The notes beneath the pieces are model-generated. The model had not been told where the DNA came from, did not search any database, and saw only the letters and a program-made list of their open reading frames with translations. A DNA stretch of 53,569 nucleotides from Candidatus Delongbacteria bacterium. GTDB taxonomy: Bacteria > CAIWAD01. Shown in pieces: positions 1 through 6,785 of the stretch. Where the stretch lies: positions 1 to 53,569 of the forward strand of contig JACKCN010000010.1 of assembly GCA_020634015.1 (NCBI GenBank), given 5' to 3'. The position numbers and the translations under genes were made by a program. Within the stretch, counting starts at the first letter, position 1; the number at the start of each line of letters is the position of its first letter.

Positions 1-701
1 CGGGAGCCAATGCGCTGCACGGCAACGGCAACGGGGGCACTGTCTGGGATTTCTTCAACAACACCAGCAGCGCTGTCCAGGCCGTGGGCAACTGGTGGGG
101 CACGGTTGACCCGGCCACTGTCGAGCAACACATCAATGACAACAACGATGGGGCCTATGGCGAAGTGAGTTTCCTGCCGCTGCGTGAGGATTCCCTGCTG
201 GTGCCGCTGGTTTCTCCCGGTCTGGGCTGGGCCCTGGCCCCGGCGAGCGGCGCGCTGATGCTGCATCCTGCCAGCCACTTCCGGATGGGCAGCACACTGG
301 ACATCACCCTTTCCGGCGACGGTGACTGGATCTGGCAGGGCGACAGCCTGGCCTGGAGCCCACTTCCCGCGAGCCCCAACCCCGCCCTGCTGGTGCTGGA
401 AGCCCGCGATGCGTCCGCACAGTCGGCGTTGGACAGTCTCTGGATTTTCCATGTTCCGCAGCTGATCGGGGACACTCCCGAGCTGACGATTTCACGCAGT
501 GGCAACGACCTGCTGCTGGGGTGGCACACGATTCCCGGCGCGACCAGTTACCGCGTCTACACTGTGAATCCCGGCAGTGGCTGGAGCGAGACCTTCCTTC
601 AGGAGACCAGCGAGACCGAGCTGCTGCTCGTGGATGCCCTGCTGGCCGGCAACGGTGCCTGGCGCGTGCGTGCCGTCTTTCCCGATGAGGGTGACGACTG
701 A
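1..701 (+). CDS. C-terminal part of a secreted right-handed beta-helix protein (5' truncated)
   Basis: The reading frame is open from the left edge (frame beginning at base 3), so the start lies outside the window. The visible first part has the asparagine/glycine-rich pattern that ends NosD/PbH1-type right-handed beta-helix domains, followed by the typical exit motif (AVGNWWGTVDPATVEQHI). After it comes about 80 residues of undefined sequence and then a fibronectin-III-like beta-sandwich (DLLLGWHTIPGATSYRVY). I infer an extracellular or surface protein. No sorting domain follows; it ends in acidic residues. Its stop overlaps the next start (TGATG), so the two are probably translationally coupled although functionally unrelated. 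The substrate or ligand is unknown. Confidence 0.75.
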   Translation, partial: GANALHGNGNGGTVWDFFNNTSSAVQAVGNWWGTVDPATVEQHINDNNDGAYGEVSFLPLREDSLLVPLVSPGLGWALAPASGALMLHPASHFRMGSTLDITLSGDGDWIWQGDSLAWSPLPASPNPALLVLEARDASAQSALDSLWIFHVPQLIGDTPELTISRSGNDLLLGWHTIPGATSYRVYTVNPGSGWSETFLQETSETELLLVDALLAGNGAWRVRAVFPDEGDD

Positions 702-1048
702 TGAGTGACGAGCGCGATCCTCTGGACGCCCTGCTCAAGGAATGTGACGTCCAGCGCAGTGTGGGTGGGGGACCCGGCGGTCAGCACCGCAACCGCACCG
801 AGAGCCGCATCGTGCTGGTGCACCGTGAGACGGGCCTGCGGGTCGTCTGTGATGACACACGCAGCCAGCACCGCAACCTGCGCCGCGCGCTGGAGATTCT
901 GGCGGAGCGCCTGGAAGAGTCGCGCAAGGTGCCCGTGAAACGCCGGCTGAACAAGGACCGGCCACGCTGGTTGAAGGAAAAGTTGCTGGTGGCCAAGCGC
1001 AGACGAGGTCAGCTGAAGGCGCTGCGAGGGGTGCCGCCACGGGACTGA
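701..1048 (+). CDS. Release-factor-like GGQ-domain protein (ArfB/PrfH-like)
   Basis: A 115-residue protein with the class I release-factor catalytic motif GGPGGQHRNR near residue 24, followed by a basic tail (RRLNKDRPRWLKEKLL). In the family the GGQ glutamine triggers hydrolysis of peptidyl-tRNA in the ribosomal peptidyl-transferase centre, and the basic tail binds the mRNA tunnel of stalled ribosomes. It lacks codon-recognition domains, so it is a rescue-type hydrolase rather than RF1/RF2. Most relatives read GGQHVNK; here the VN is replaced by RN. The start overlaps the stop of the upstream surface-protein gene. Assignment to ArfB rather than another short RF-like subfamily is uncertain. 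Confidence 0.8.
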   Translation: MSDERDPLDALLKECDVQRSVGGGPGGQHRNRTESRIVLVHRETGLRVVCDDTRSQHRNLRRALEILAERLEESRKVPVKRRLNKDRPRWLKEKLLVAKRRRGQLKALRGVPPRD

Positions 1049-1190
1049 GGGGCGGTGTTCAATATCGGTCTGGGCCTGCAGGCTATAACGGTGTTACACT
1101 GACCGAATTTGGCCAGCCCAAGTAACTGATGCCTGTATCGCTCTTTGTTCGGGCCCTGCAAAAACATGAAAACAAAGGCGTTAAGGCTAC

Positions 1191-1206
1191 TGGCACGGGC
1201 CTTGCT
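1191..1206 (+). promoter_or_regulatory. Sigma-54 (RpoN) promoter, near-perfect
   Basis: TGGCACGGGCCTTGCT carries the -24 GG and -12 GC dinucleotides with exactly 10 bases between them and matches the RpoN consensus TGGCAC-N5-TTGCW. It is intergenic and faces the UUCG terminator at 1353-1378. The predicted start is near 1218. A TTGACA at 1206-1211 overlaps it, but I see no good -10 to go with that. Confidence 0.7.
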
Positions 1207-1217
1207 TGACAGGCTCC

Positions 1218-1378
1218 GAATTCTGGGGTACATGCAAACCACAGCATCTTGCGTGCCTTGCCAGCAGGGTACTTCTGAAAACTGATACCTGAGATCTCGT
1301 GGGGGGGCCGAAAGGTATCGTGACAGAGACCGGGAAACCGGGAATCTGACTGACCCCTGTCTTCGGACAGGGGTTTTT
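1218..1378 (+). ncRNA. Candidate sigma-54-dependent small RNA (about 160 nt)
   Basis: The segment starts about 12 bases after a near-perfect RpoN promoter and ends in a strong intrinsic terminator with no convincing ORF between. It can fold: GGTA near 1269 can pair with TACC near 1287-1290, and the same TACC strand, within GATACC, can pair instead with GGTATC near 1314-1319. That gives two mutually exclusive hairpins ahead of the terminator. It matches no RNA family I recognise (not tmRNA, 6S, RNase P or SRP). It could be a trans-acting small RNA or a leader that attenuates the downstream membrane-protein gene. Confidence 0.4.
1353..1378 (+). terminator. Intrinsic terminator with UUCG tetraloop
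   Basis: Nine-base stem ACCCCTGTC / GACAGGGGT closed by a C(UUCG)G tetraloop (loop 1362-1365) and followed by four T. The same architecture recurs at 36468-36499. Confidence 0.85.
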
Positions 1379-1411
1379 CCATATTCGGGCCAATATCAAC
1401 CCTGGAGGCCC

Positions 1412-1501
1412 ATGCCCACCTTCTTTCGTCTTCCTTTGGCCAGCGCCACTCCATGCCTGTGCCCAGCCGTCCTGTTCCCGCTTCTTCCGCTGATGGCCTG
1501 A
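1412..1501 (+). CDS. Possible 29-residue leader peptide upstream of a membrane protein
   Basis: ATG at 1412 follows GGAGG at 1404-1408 (a short 3-base gap). The frame encodes 29 hydrophobic, Pro/Leu-rich residues beginning MPTFFRLPLASATP. Its stop overlaps the ATG at 1501 (TGATG), the geometry expected for translational coupling. The alternative starts of the downstream gene at 1453 and 1501 have no good ribosome binding site of their own, which favours a coupled leader. There is no homology evidence; it could be fortuitous. Confidence 0.3.
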   Translation: MPTFFRLPLASATPCLCPAVLFPLLPLMA

Positions 1502-1764
1502 TGGAATTCCGGGCGCGCACTCCTCATCGGGTTCTGGGCTTCATTGCCTTTCTGCTCAGCTTCGCGCTCTGCATGTTCGGCGGGGCCGTGCTCTTCGTCT
1601 TCAACCATGGCCTGCTGGCCGTGCTGCTGATGTTCGTGGGCAGTTCACTGTCTTCGTTCGTGGGTCTGGCCACGACCCGCTGGTTGGCCCGCAAGGACTA
1701 TGAAGCCTGGCGCGCTCGCCGTGGGGACCAACCCTTCACCGTGGAAGACGACGGCGATCGCTGA
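1501..1764 (+). CDS. Small two-helix inner-membrane protein of unknown function
   Basis: About 87 residues from ATG 1501, or 103 if GTG/ATG-type initiation occurs at ATG 1453. Two hydrophobic helices (around residues 10-34 and 37-62, e.g. VLGFIAFLLSFALCMFGGAV and GLLAVLLMFVGSSLSSFVG) are followed by a short charged tail ending EDDGDR. I do not recognise the family. The ATG at 1501 is preferred because it overlaps the stop of the 29-codon leader ORF and because the extra N-terminal residues of the longer form are Pro/Ser-rich and uninformative. It lies just behind a terminator, so it needs its own promoter or read-through. Confidence 0.55.
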   Translation: MEFRARTPHRVLGFIAFLLSFALCMFGGAVLFVFNHGLLAVLLMFVGSSLSSFVGLATTRWLARKDYEAWRARRGDQPFTVEDDGDR

Positions 1765-1830
1765 AGCCCTCCATCCTGCCGTGCAACCGCCCCGACGGCC
1801 TCAAGAGTTGACCCAGACCGTACCCCACGG

Positions 1831-1858
1831 TCAATCAGGCGGAATTCGGACCCGATAA
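1831..1858 (+). promoter_or_regulatory. Possible sigma-28 (FliA) promoter for the HDOD operon
   Basis: TCAATCAG (1831-1838) and CCCGATAA (1851-1858) resemble the flagellar sigma-28 elements (TAAAGTTT or TCAAG-type -35, GCCGATAA -10); the -10 matches 7 of 8. The site lies 58 bases upstream of the signalling gene at 1916. This is a by-eye match with a non-ideal -35. A role in motility would suit a window that also encodes FliD, FliS and a FlgM-like protein. Confidence 0.35.
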
Positions 1859-1915
1859 GATTCGCGGGTCGGACTGATTGGCCGACAGCAACTTCCTGCA
1901 GGATTCCACAGGGTC

Positions 1916-2272
1916 ATGTCACGAAAACTTGTCGAAGATCTTGAGCTGGGCATGACCCTGAACAAGGACCTGCACGACCAGCGGGGGCGCTTTCTGTTGC
2001 CCTCCGGGACCGTGCTGCAGGAACAGCATCTGCGCTTGCTGCGCCAGTGGCGGATTCCGGTGGTCTATGTGGACAGCCCGGAAGAAGAAGCCGAGGACTG
2101 GCACAAGGTGAGCCTCAAGGACCTTGACCCGGCGACCCACATTCTCAACGAGAAGGAGCTGGGTGAGCTGTTTTCCCTGTGCGACCGAACGGATGGGATG
2201 ACCTCGAAACTCTTCTATTACCTGCTGGACCGACGCAACCGCCTGAGTGTGCTCAACGGGGGCGCGGCATGA
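1916..2272 (+). CDS. Small signalling protein with DUF3391-like N-terminal module
   Basis: A 118-residue soluble protein. Residues 5-52 (VEDLELGMTLNKDLHD... through VVYVD) have the pattern found at the N-terminus of many HD-GYP and HDOD signalling proteins: a 'duty-free' beta module with a GRFLLPSGTVL turn and a helix (EQHLRLLRQW). The rest is acidic and helical. Its stop overlaps the start of the HDOD gene (ATGA), so the two are probably made together and act together. No catalytic motif is visible. It may be a split-off sensory or regulatory half of an HDOD two-domain protein. Confidence 0.6.
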   Translation: MSRKLVEDLELGMTLNKDLHDQRGRFLLPSGTVLQEQHLRLLRQWRIPVVYVDSPEEEAEDWHKVSLKDLDPATHILNEKELGELFSLCDRTDGMTSKLFYYLLDRRNRLSVLNGGAA

Positions 2273-3147
2273 GTGAGTTCACGACCCCCGAGGAGGTGGT
2301 GCGCTCGGTCAGCCAGGTGGCCACCCTTCCCGAGATGCACCTGCGCCTGCTGGAAGTGATGAACAATCCCCGCAGCAGCGCGCTGGATATGGCCAGGGTC
2401 ATCAGCCGTGATCCCGGACTGACCGCCAGGCTGCTCAAACGCAGCAACAGCGCGTATTACGGAATGGGCAGCACGGTGGCGACCGTGACCCGCGCGATCA
2501 CGGTGGTGGGCGTCAGTCAGCTGCGCGAGCTGTCCGTGTCCACGTCGGTGGTGCGCATGTTCAAGCGGCTGCCCCAGGATCTGCTGGACATGGATGCCTT
2601 CTGGCAGCACTCGGTACTCGTGGGTGTGATCGCCAAGGAAATGGCCCTGATGCTGAAGTTGCCCGACACGGAAGAAGCGTTCGTGGCCGGGTTGCTGCAC
2701 GATGTGGGGCGTGTGCTGCTGGTATTGGCGATGCCGGTCGAGTATCGCAAGGTGCTGCTCTTCGCCCGGGCCTCGGGACGCTGGCTGAACCAGGTGGAAC
2801 ACGACCAGCTCGGTTTCACCCACGCTCAGGTCGGCGGAGCACTGTTCCGCTCCTGGGGGTTGCCGCGCAGTCTGGAGCATGCAGCCGAGTTCCATCACTT
2901 TCCGGAATTGGTGACTCGTCAGCGCACGGTGACCAGCATGGTGCATCTGGCCGATGCGATGGCTCACGGACTGGAAATCGGCAACAGCGGCGAAACCCGG
3001 ATTCCACCTTTCCAGTCGCGCTTCTGGGAAGAACTGCAATTGCCCGATCTGATGACCGAAGTCCTCGCCAATGCCGAACACAGCGTGGTGGATGTTTACC
3101 GATCGATCATGCAGCCCGCCTCCGGGGAAGAGGAAGAAACGGTCTGA
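2269..3147 (+). CDS. HDOD-domain signalling protein
   Basis: A 292-residue protein starting at ATG 2269 (overlapping the previous stop; an upstream in-frame start at 2179 would lie inside that gene). Residues 5-205 form an HDOD domain: the ATLPEMHLRLLEVMNNP opening, ARVISRDPGLTARLLKRSNS, and the degenerate HD motif GLLHDVGRVLL around residue 145. HDOD proteins are non-canonical HD-domain regulators often tied to c-di-GMP signalling, chemotaxis or stress. There is no receiver or GGDEF domain, so the input is likely the small partner encoded immediately upstream. It converges on the minus-strand DMT transporter, with no clear terminator between them. Confidence 0.85.
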   Translation: MSEFTTPEEVVRSVSQVATLPEMHLRLLEVMNNPRSSALDMARVISRDPGLTARLLKRSNSAYYGMGSTVATVTRAITVVGVSQLRELSVSTSVVRMFKRLPQDLLDMDAFWQHSVLVGVIAKEMALMLKLPDTEEAFVAGLLHDVGRVLLVLAMPVEYRKVLLFARASGRWLNQVEHDQLGFTHAQVGGALFRSWGLPRSLEHAAEFHHFPELVTRQRTVTSMVHLADAMAHGLEIGNSGETRIPPFQSRFWEELQLPDLMTEVLANAEHSVVDVYRSIMQPASGEEEETV

Positions 3148-3163
3148 GGCCTCCGGGCAAGGG

Positions 3164-4024
3164 TCAGCCGCCCACCACCAGAATCACTCCCAGTACCATG
3201 CCAGCGGCCGCCCACAGGGTGTGGGTGCGCAATGTCTCACCAAACAGGATGCGCCCCAGCATCAGGGCCATCAGCAGGCCCACCACTCGCTTGAGGGTTT
3301 CCATCAGACTGACCTGGGTCAGCTGGATCGCCGCCAGTTGCAGGCTGAGTGCGCCCAGCCCACAGACGATGGCCAGCAGCAGCCCGCGAAAGCGGCCCGC
3401 ATCAAGTCGTGCCATCGGCTTGCCGGACAGCCTGCGCCGCAGCAGGAGTGTGCCACCGATGCCCAGATTCTGCAGTGTCACATGCTGGGCAATACTGGAG
3501 TGCGTCAGGCATTTCTTGTCCAGCACGGAGGTCATGGCCCAGAGCAGGGCCACTCCGCACATCATCACGCTGCCACGTTCGTTCAGCAGCGCCCGCCAGA
3601 GGCTGACTCCCTGTCCGCCGTTGATCAGCAGCGCCGAGATGGCCACCAGTCCAATGCCGAACAGCGCGGGCAGCGAGGGTTTTTCGCCCAGCAGCAGAAA
3701 CGCTCCAAGCACACTGAAGGCCGGCACCAGACTGAGAAAGGGAATGGTCAGGCTCAGGGGTGACACACGCAGGGAGTGCATGAACAGCAGGTTGGCCACG
3801 ATACCCAGAGCCAGAGTGATCAGCCCGGGCAGGAGATAGTCCATTGAAGGCAGTGCGGCGCCTTCCAGCAGCACGGCCGCCGCCGCGAGCGGCACCATGC
3901 CCAGACAGAGCCGGATCACCAGCGCTTCGGAATCCAGCGAGCGCGCAAGCAGCTTGCGCTGGGTGTCGAAGAGACCCCATGCCAGGGCACTGGCCAGGCA
4001 AAGCAACAGAGCCAGTCCACTCAT
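3164..4024 (-). CDS. DMT/EamA-family transporter
   Basis: A 286-residue integral membrane protein with about ten hydrophobic helices arranged as two EamA-type repeats, from MSGLALLLCLASALAWGLFD to the C-terminal ILFGETLRTHTLWAAAGMVL segment. The second-repeat signature (LFGE near the last two helices) is typical of drug/metabolite exporters. I start it at the ATG whose reverse complement is at 4022-4024, which puts helix 1 at the N-terminus. The frame stays open upstream but there runs through the riboswitch and repeats of the opposite strand. The substrate is unknown. It is divergent from the cobalamin riboswitch operon, but nothing shows it is B12-controlled. Confidence 0.85.
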   Translation of the reverse strand: MSGLALLLCLASALAWGLFDTQRKLLARSLDSEALVIRLCLGMVPLAAAAVLLEGAALPSMDYLLPGLITLALGIVANLLFMHSLRVSPLSLTIPFLSLVPAFSVLGAFLLLGEKPSLPALFGIGLVAISALLINGGQGVSLWRALLNERGSVMMCGVALLWAMTSVLDKKCLTHSSIAQHVTLQNLGIGGTLLLRRRLSGKPMARLDAGRFRGLLLAIVCGLGALSLQLAAIQLTQVSLMETLKRVVGLLMALMLGRILFGETLRTHTLWAAAGMVLGVILVVGG

Positions 4025-4136
4025 GCGTGCGGTCCGGGGGGACAGTCGGGGGCGTGCATGGGGGGCTCCGTTTTGAGAACTGCCGGACCATTCCTTTCTT
4101 GGCCGCGCTCCGGCCCGATGGTCGGTGCCGAATCTA

Positions 4137-4570
4137 ACTGTCAGAGGTGTGATGCGCGTGTCAGCAGGCTGATACGCGTCCACTAAGAGGGAATCCTGTT
4201 CAAGACAGGAGCGGCCCCCGCCACTGTACCCGGTTACGAAGGGATCACACACCACTGGATGTGGAGTCGGCGCAGCGGTTCGCGCAGGCGCTCGCACCTC
4301 ACGGATCCGCATTCCGGCCCCAGCCGGACGGCGAGCTGTGGGCCTGTGCAGCGACTCGCGCAAGGTTTGCACCCCGCGAACCAGCATTCCGGCGCCAGCC
4401 GGAATGCGAGCTGTGGGGTCGCCGCTGCGACACACGCACGCGTTCGCACCCCGCGAACCAGCATTCCGGCGTCAGCCGGAATGCGAGATGTGGGGTCGCC
4501 GCTGCGACCCCACATCCGGGAAGGGATTCCCGGAGAGCGACCCGGAAGCCAGTAGACCTGCCCTGACAGT
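4137..4570 (+). ncRNA. Cobalamin (AdoCbl) riboswitch with a large internal insertion
   Basis: Conserved pieces are present in order. The P1 strand is ACTGTCAG (4137-4144), pairing perfectly with CTGACAGT (4563-4570). A P2-like hairpin lies at about 4155-4180, and GGGAATCCTGTTCAAGACAGG (4189-4209, split here as GGGAAT / CCTGTTCAAGACAGG) follows. Next are the signature AGCGGCCCCCGCCACTGT (4210-4227), CCACTGG (4252-4258), GGGAAGG (4518-4524), and the 3' box AGCCAGTAGACCTGCC (4547-4562), close to the usual AGnCAGGAGACCTGCC. A normal aptamer is about 200 nt; this is 434 because about 245 bases of repeat DNA sit in one peripheral stem. It controls the two-gene operon starting at 4654. Confidence 0.92.
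4258..4516 (+). repeat. REP-like palindromic repeat array inside the cobalamin riboswitch
   Basis: Two near-identical 62-base units (4370-4431 and 4447-4508, start-to-start 77) and one diverged unit (4295-4355, start-to-start 75), preceded by a half copy from 4258. Each unit holds a 10-base inverted repeat GCATTCCGGC / GCCGGAATGC flanked by CACCCC / GGGGTC arms. The junction copy ends in a perfect 13-base hairpin (4487-4499 with 4504-4516, loop CGCT). The form recalls REP/BIME elements spread by RAYT transposases. No transposase is present here and I saw no other copy in the window. Confidence 0.85.
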
Positions 4571-4631
4571 CCAACCAGTCCCACGGGGTGCGGGGCGGGG
4601 GATCTGTCCTGTGCCTGAAGACCCCTCCGGC

Positions 4632-4649
4632 ACCTCCTCTCAAGGAGGT
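4632..4649 (+). promoter_or_regulatory. Shine-Dalgarno-sequestering hairpin (riboswitch expression platform)
   Basis: ACCTCCT (4632-4638) pairs with AGGAGGT (4643-4649) across the loop CTCA, and the second strand is the ribosome binding site for ATG 4654. The aptamer ends at 4570, so B12 binding would plausibly favour this closed hairpin and block translation, the common mode for cobalamin riboswitches. Confidence 0.7.
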
Positions 4650-4653
4650 CGCG

Positions 4654-5907
4654 ATGATGTTCGAATCCAGATCACAGCTGACTGCCGGGGCGCTGCTGAC
4701 CGGTCTGCTCTGCGCGGGTGCCACCCAGGCCGCGGACCAGCTCTTCGTGCTGCGCGGCTACTCCGATCAGGAAGTGCTGAGAATGAACACCGACGGCAGC
4801 GCCGCGGTGGCACTGCCTCTGCAACTGGACCTGGCCAACCGGGTGCGCGTGCTGGGCGATCGGCTCTGGGTCGTGGACTCGGGAGCCGCCGAACTGCTGG
4901 GCCTGAGCCTGGCCGACGCTCTGGCCTGGCAACCGGGCGACCCGGAACCGGCCGTGATCCACGTCCCCACTTCGCAGCAACCGGGTGCGAATCCCTGGGA
5001 TGTGATCCAGCTGGCCGATGGGCGCCTGGCGGTCAGCAATCTCAACGCGGGCAGCGTATCCCTGCTGGAGAACGAGCAGCTGCAGCAGGAGATCGTGCTG
5101 CCTTTCGCCTCCCCCCAGGCATTGCTGGAGCAGCCGGGCCGGCTGCTGATCAGCGACAGCGGATTCGGCAGCGGCACCCGCCTGATGGTGCTGGATCTGG
5201 CCAGTCTGGCCCTCAGCGATGTCCCAACTCTGGAAAACCCTCAGGATCTGCTGGCGCTGCCCGACCGTCTGGACGTGCTCTGCTCGGGCAACTGGTTCGG
5301 GGGCGAGGCCTTCGTTCTGGGGCTGGATCCGCTGAGCCTGGCCCCTCTGGATACCCTGCGTCTGGGCGGCCATGCGGCCAACCTGGCCTGGGATGGCAAT
5401 CACAGCGTCTACAGTGGTGATGTCTGGAACTTTCCCCAGCCGGGCGTCTACCGTTACGACTCCATCGGCCGTCAGGTGACACACGATGACAGCAACGTGC
5501 TGGGCCCCGGTGGCGGCTATCCGGTGTTCGGCGAACAGGGATTGTTCACCTGCGGCCCCACCGAAATCTACCGCCTTTCGCCCGCAGGTGAGGTGCTGGA
5601 CAGCCTGGCGATCGGCGCAGATGTGGCACACTTCTGCCTCTGGCGTTCACCGGGTGTTCCGCGGCTGAGCGTGCAGTTCCGGGGGGCCGGGTTGCACTTC
5701 AGCTGGACCGGCGAGGGCTGGAGTCGCTGGAAGCTCTGGCGTCAGGACGTCGGCAATTCTGCACCCATGCTGCTGGCCGAGTGTGACACAACCGCACACT
5801 TCATGCCGCTGGGTGCCGGTGACACGGGCGCGCGTTTCACTGTCAGCGGATTCCAGTGGGACTCCGCTCCGGCGGGAGTGCGGGAGAGTGACGGGAGGTC
5901 CAGATGA
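4654..5907 (+). CDS. Riboswitch-controlled secreted YncE/BtuG-like beta-propeller protein
   Basis: 417 residues from ATG 4654, placed by AAGGAGG at 4642-4648. A signal peptide covers about residues 1-27 (LLTGLLCAGATQA|ADQ), with no good lipobox. Residues 28-350 are propeller-like repeats (NPWDVIQLADGRLAVSNLN, PGRLLISDSGFGSG, HAANLAWDGNHSVYSGDVWN), resembling the YncE fold. In Bacteroides, such propellers encoded next to cobalamin riboswitches (BtuG) are surface proteins that bind B12 for BtuB. Control by a cobalamin riboswitch makes a B12-binding role the best guess here. A short beta domain (about 360-410) follows. No btuB is adjacent. The next gene overlaps by four bases. Confidence 0.75.
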   Translation: MMFESRSQLTAGALLTGLLCAGATQAADQLFVLRGYSDQEVLRMNTDGSAAVALPLQLDLANRVRVLGDRLWVVDSGAAELLGLSLADALAWQPGDPEPAVIHVPTSQQPGANPWDVIQLADGRLAVSNLNAGSVSLLENEQLQQEIVLPFASPQALLEQPGRLLISDSGFGSGTRLMVLDLASLALSDVPTLENPQDLLALPDRLDVLCSGNWFGGEAFVLGLDPLSLAPLDTLRLGGHAANLAWDGNHSVYSGDVWNFPQPGVYRYDSIGRQVTHDDSNVLGPGGGYPVFGEQGLFTCGPTEIYRLSPAGEVLDSLAIGADVAHFCLWRSPGVPRLSVQFRGAGLHFSWTGEGWSRWKLWRQDVGNSAPMLLAECDTTAHFMPLGAGDTGARFTVSGFQWDSAPAGVRESDGRSR

Positions 5908-6764
5908 TGCACATGCTGACCTGGCTGACCCTGGGCTTTGCCTGTGCTGTCTGCCAGGGGTCCGACCGCTGGGCGGATGCCGTGGTGGAGTGGGAGCTGG
6001 GGCCCGGAGGTGGGTTCGGCAGCCAGCAACTGCCCGACAATCTGCTGGGCCCCCCGGACTCGACGGCCACACCCACCAGTCCCAGCTCCAGCCCCGAGCA
6101 GCTCTTCACCCCCGGGGATGGCGGATACGTGGTGCTGGCTTTTCTGGACAACCGGGTGCTTGACCGCCCGGGGCCCGATCTGCGTATCTGCGAGAACCCC
6201 TTTCTGGTGGGCGGCAACCCGGACCAGGTCTGGTCCGAACCGGCGATCATCGAACTGAGCGAGGACGGGCTGGTCTGGATCACGGTGCCCTGGGACAGTC
6301 TCAGCGGAGAGGGGCTGGCCGGGCGCGTGCCCGTGAACGGCAGCGGCGATCCGGATGACCCGGCGGACATGGGCGGGGATCTGGTGGATCTGGCGGCTCT
6401 GGGCTTGCTGGAGGTGGGGTTCGTGCGGCTGCGCGACCTGCCCGGCGATGGGCGCACTTTTGATCTGGACGCCGTGGGCGGCCTGCGCAACGAAGGCCAG
6501 ACTCCCGTGCGCGCTCCACGTACACGGCCACGTGAGCTGACAATCTGGCCCAATCCCGGACGGGGTGTGTTCACCCTCGACAGCCCGGGGCGTGGAGGGC
6601 TGGCGCTGTACACCATTGCGGGACGTCGGCTGCAGTTGCCCGCGGTGGGCGCTCCGGGGCCGGGCACTCTCAGTCTGCCCGAGCTGCCGAATGGGATCTA
6701 TCTGCTGGAATGGGTGCCCGAGGTGGGCCCGCCCCGGCGGACTCGTCTGATCCTGACAAGGTGA
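5904..6764 (+). CDS. Secreted protein of the B12-riboswitch-associated 'ENPF' surface family with sorting domain
   Basis: 286 residues, ATGA-overlapping the propeller gene, with SD GGGAGG. A short signal peptide (LTWLTLGFACAVC) is followed by a domain at about residues 25-195 containing LLGPPDST, GDGGYVVLAFLDNRVLDRPG and ICENPFLVGG...IIELSEDGLVW. That pattern is shared with 'cell surface proteins' encoded beside BtuB/BtuG-type genes in Bacteroidetes (from memory of the family). The last 70 residues (LTIWPNPGRGVFTL... LPNGIYLLEW...TRLILTR) look like a Por/type IX sorting domain, so it should be displayed on the surface. I infer that it works with the propeller in capturing cobamides. Biochemical function is unproven. 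Confidence 0.65.
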   Translation: MMHMLTWLTLGFACAVCQGSDRWADAVVEWELGPGGGFGSQQLPDNLLGPPDSTATPTSPSSSPEQLFTPGDGGYVVLAFLDNRVLDRPGPDLRICENPFLVGGNPDQVWSEPAIIELSEDGLVWITVPWDSLSGEGLAGRVPVNGSGDPDDPADMGGDLVDLAALGLLEVGFVRLRDLPGDGRTFDLDAVGGLRNEGQTPVRAPRTRPRELTIWPNPGRGVFTLDSPGRGGLALYTIAGRRLQLPAVGAPGPGTLSLPELPNGIYLLEWVPEVGPPRRTRLILTR

Positions 6765-6785
6765 TCCGGGGGCGCAGGGGCGGGG

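Noticed and set aside
1206..1234. TTGACA at 1206 as a sigma-70 promoter
   Set aside because: Only poor -10 candidates (TACATG) follow at 17 bases; the overlapping RpoN site is far better.
2179..2268. Longer N-terminus for the HDOD protein
   Set aside because: It would lie inside the upstream gene. ATG 2269 overlaps the upstream stop in the usual ATGA form and the HDOD fold begins just after it.
2218..3081. Long minus-strand ORF opposite the HDOD gene, and similar ones opposite the pyrophosphatase (32872-34758) and nrdJ (48776-50842)
   Set aside because: They mirror GC-rich coding DNA, are His/Gln/Ala-rich with no motifs, and lie fully over well-recognised genes.
4258..4516. CRISPR array
   Set aside because: Units are 62 bases, palindromic and adjacent with similar linkers; there are no unique spacers and no cas genes.
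4650..4672. GTTCGAATCC near the start of the propeller gene, like a tRNA T-loop
   Set aside because: It lies within the first codons of a well-supported gene and no cloverleaf fits upstream.
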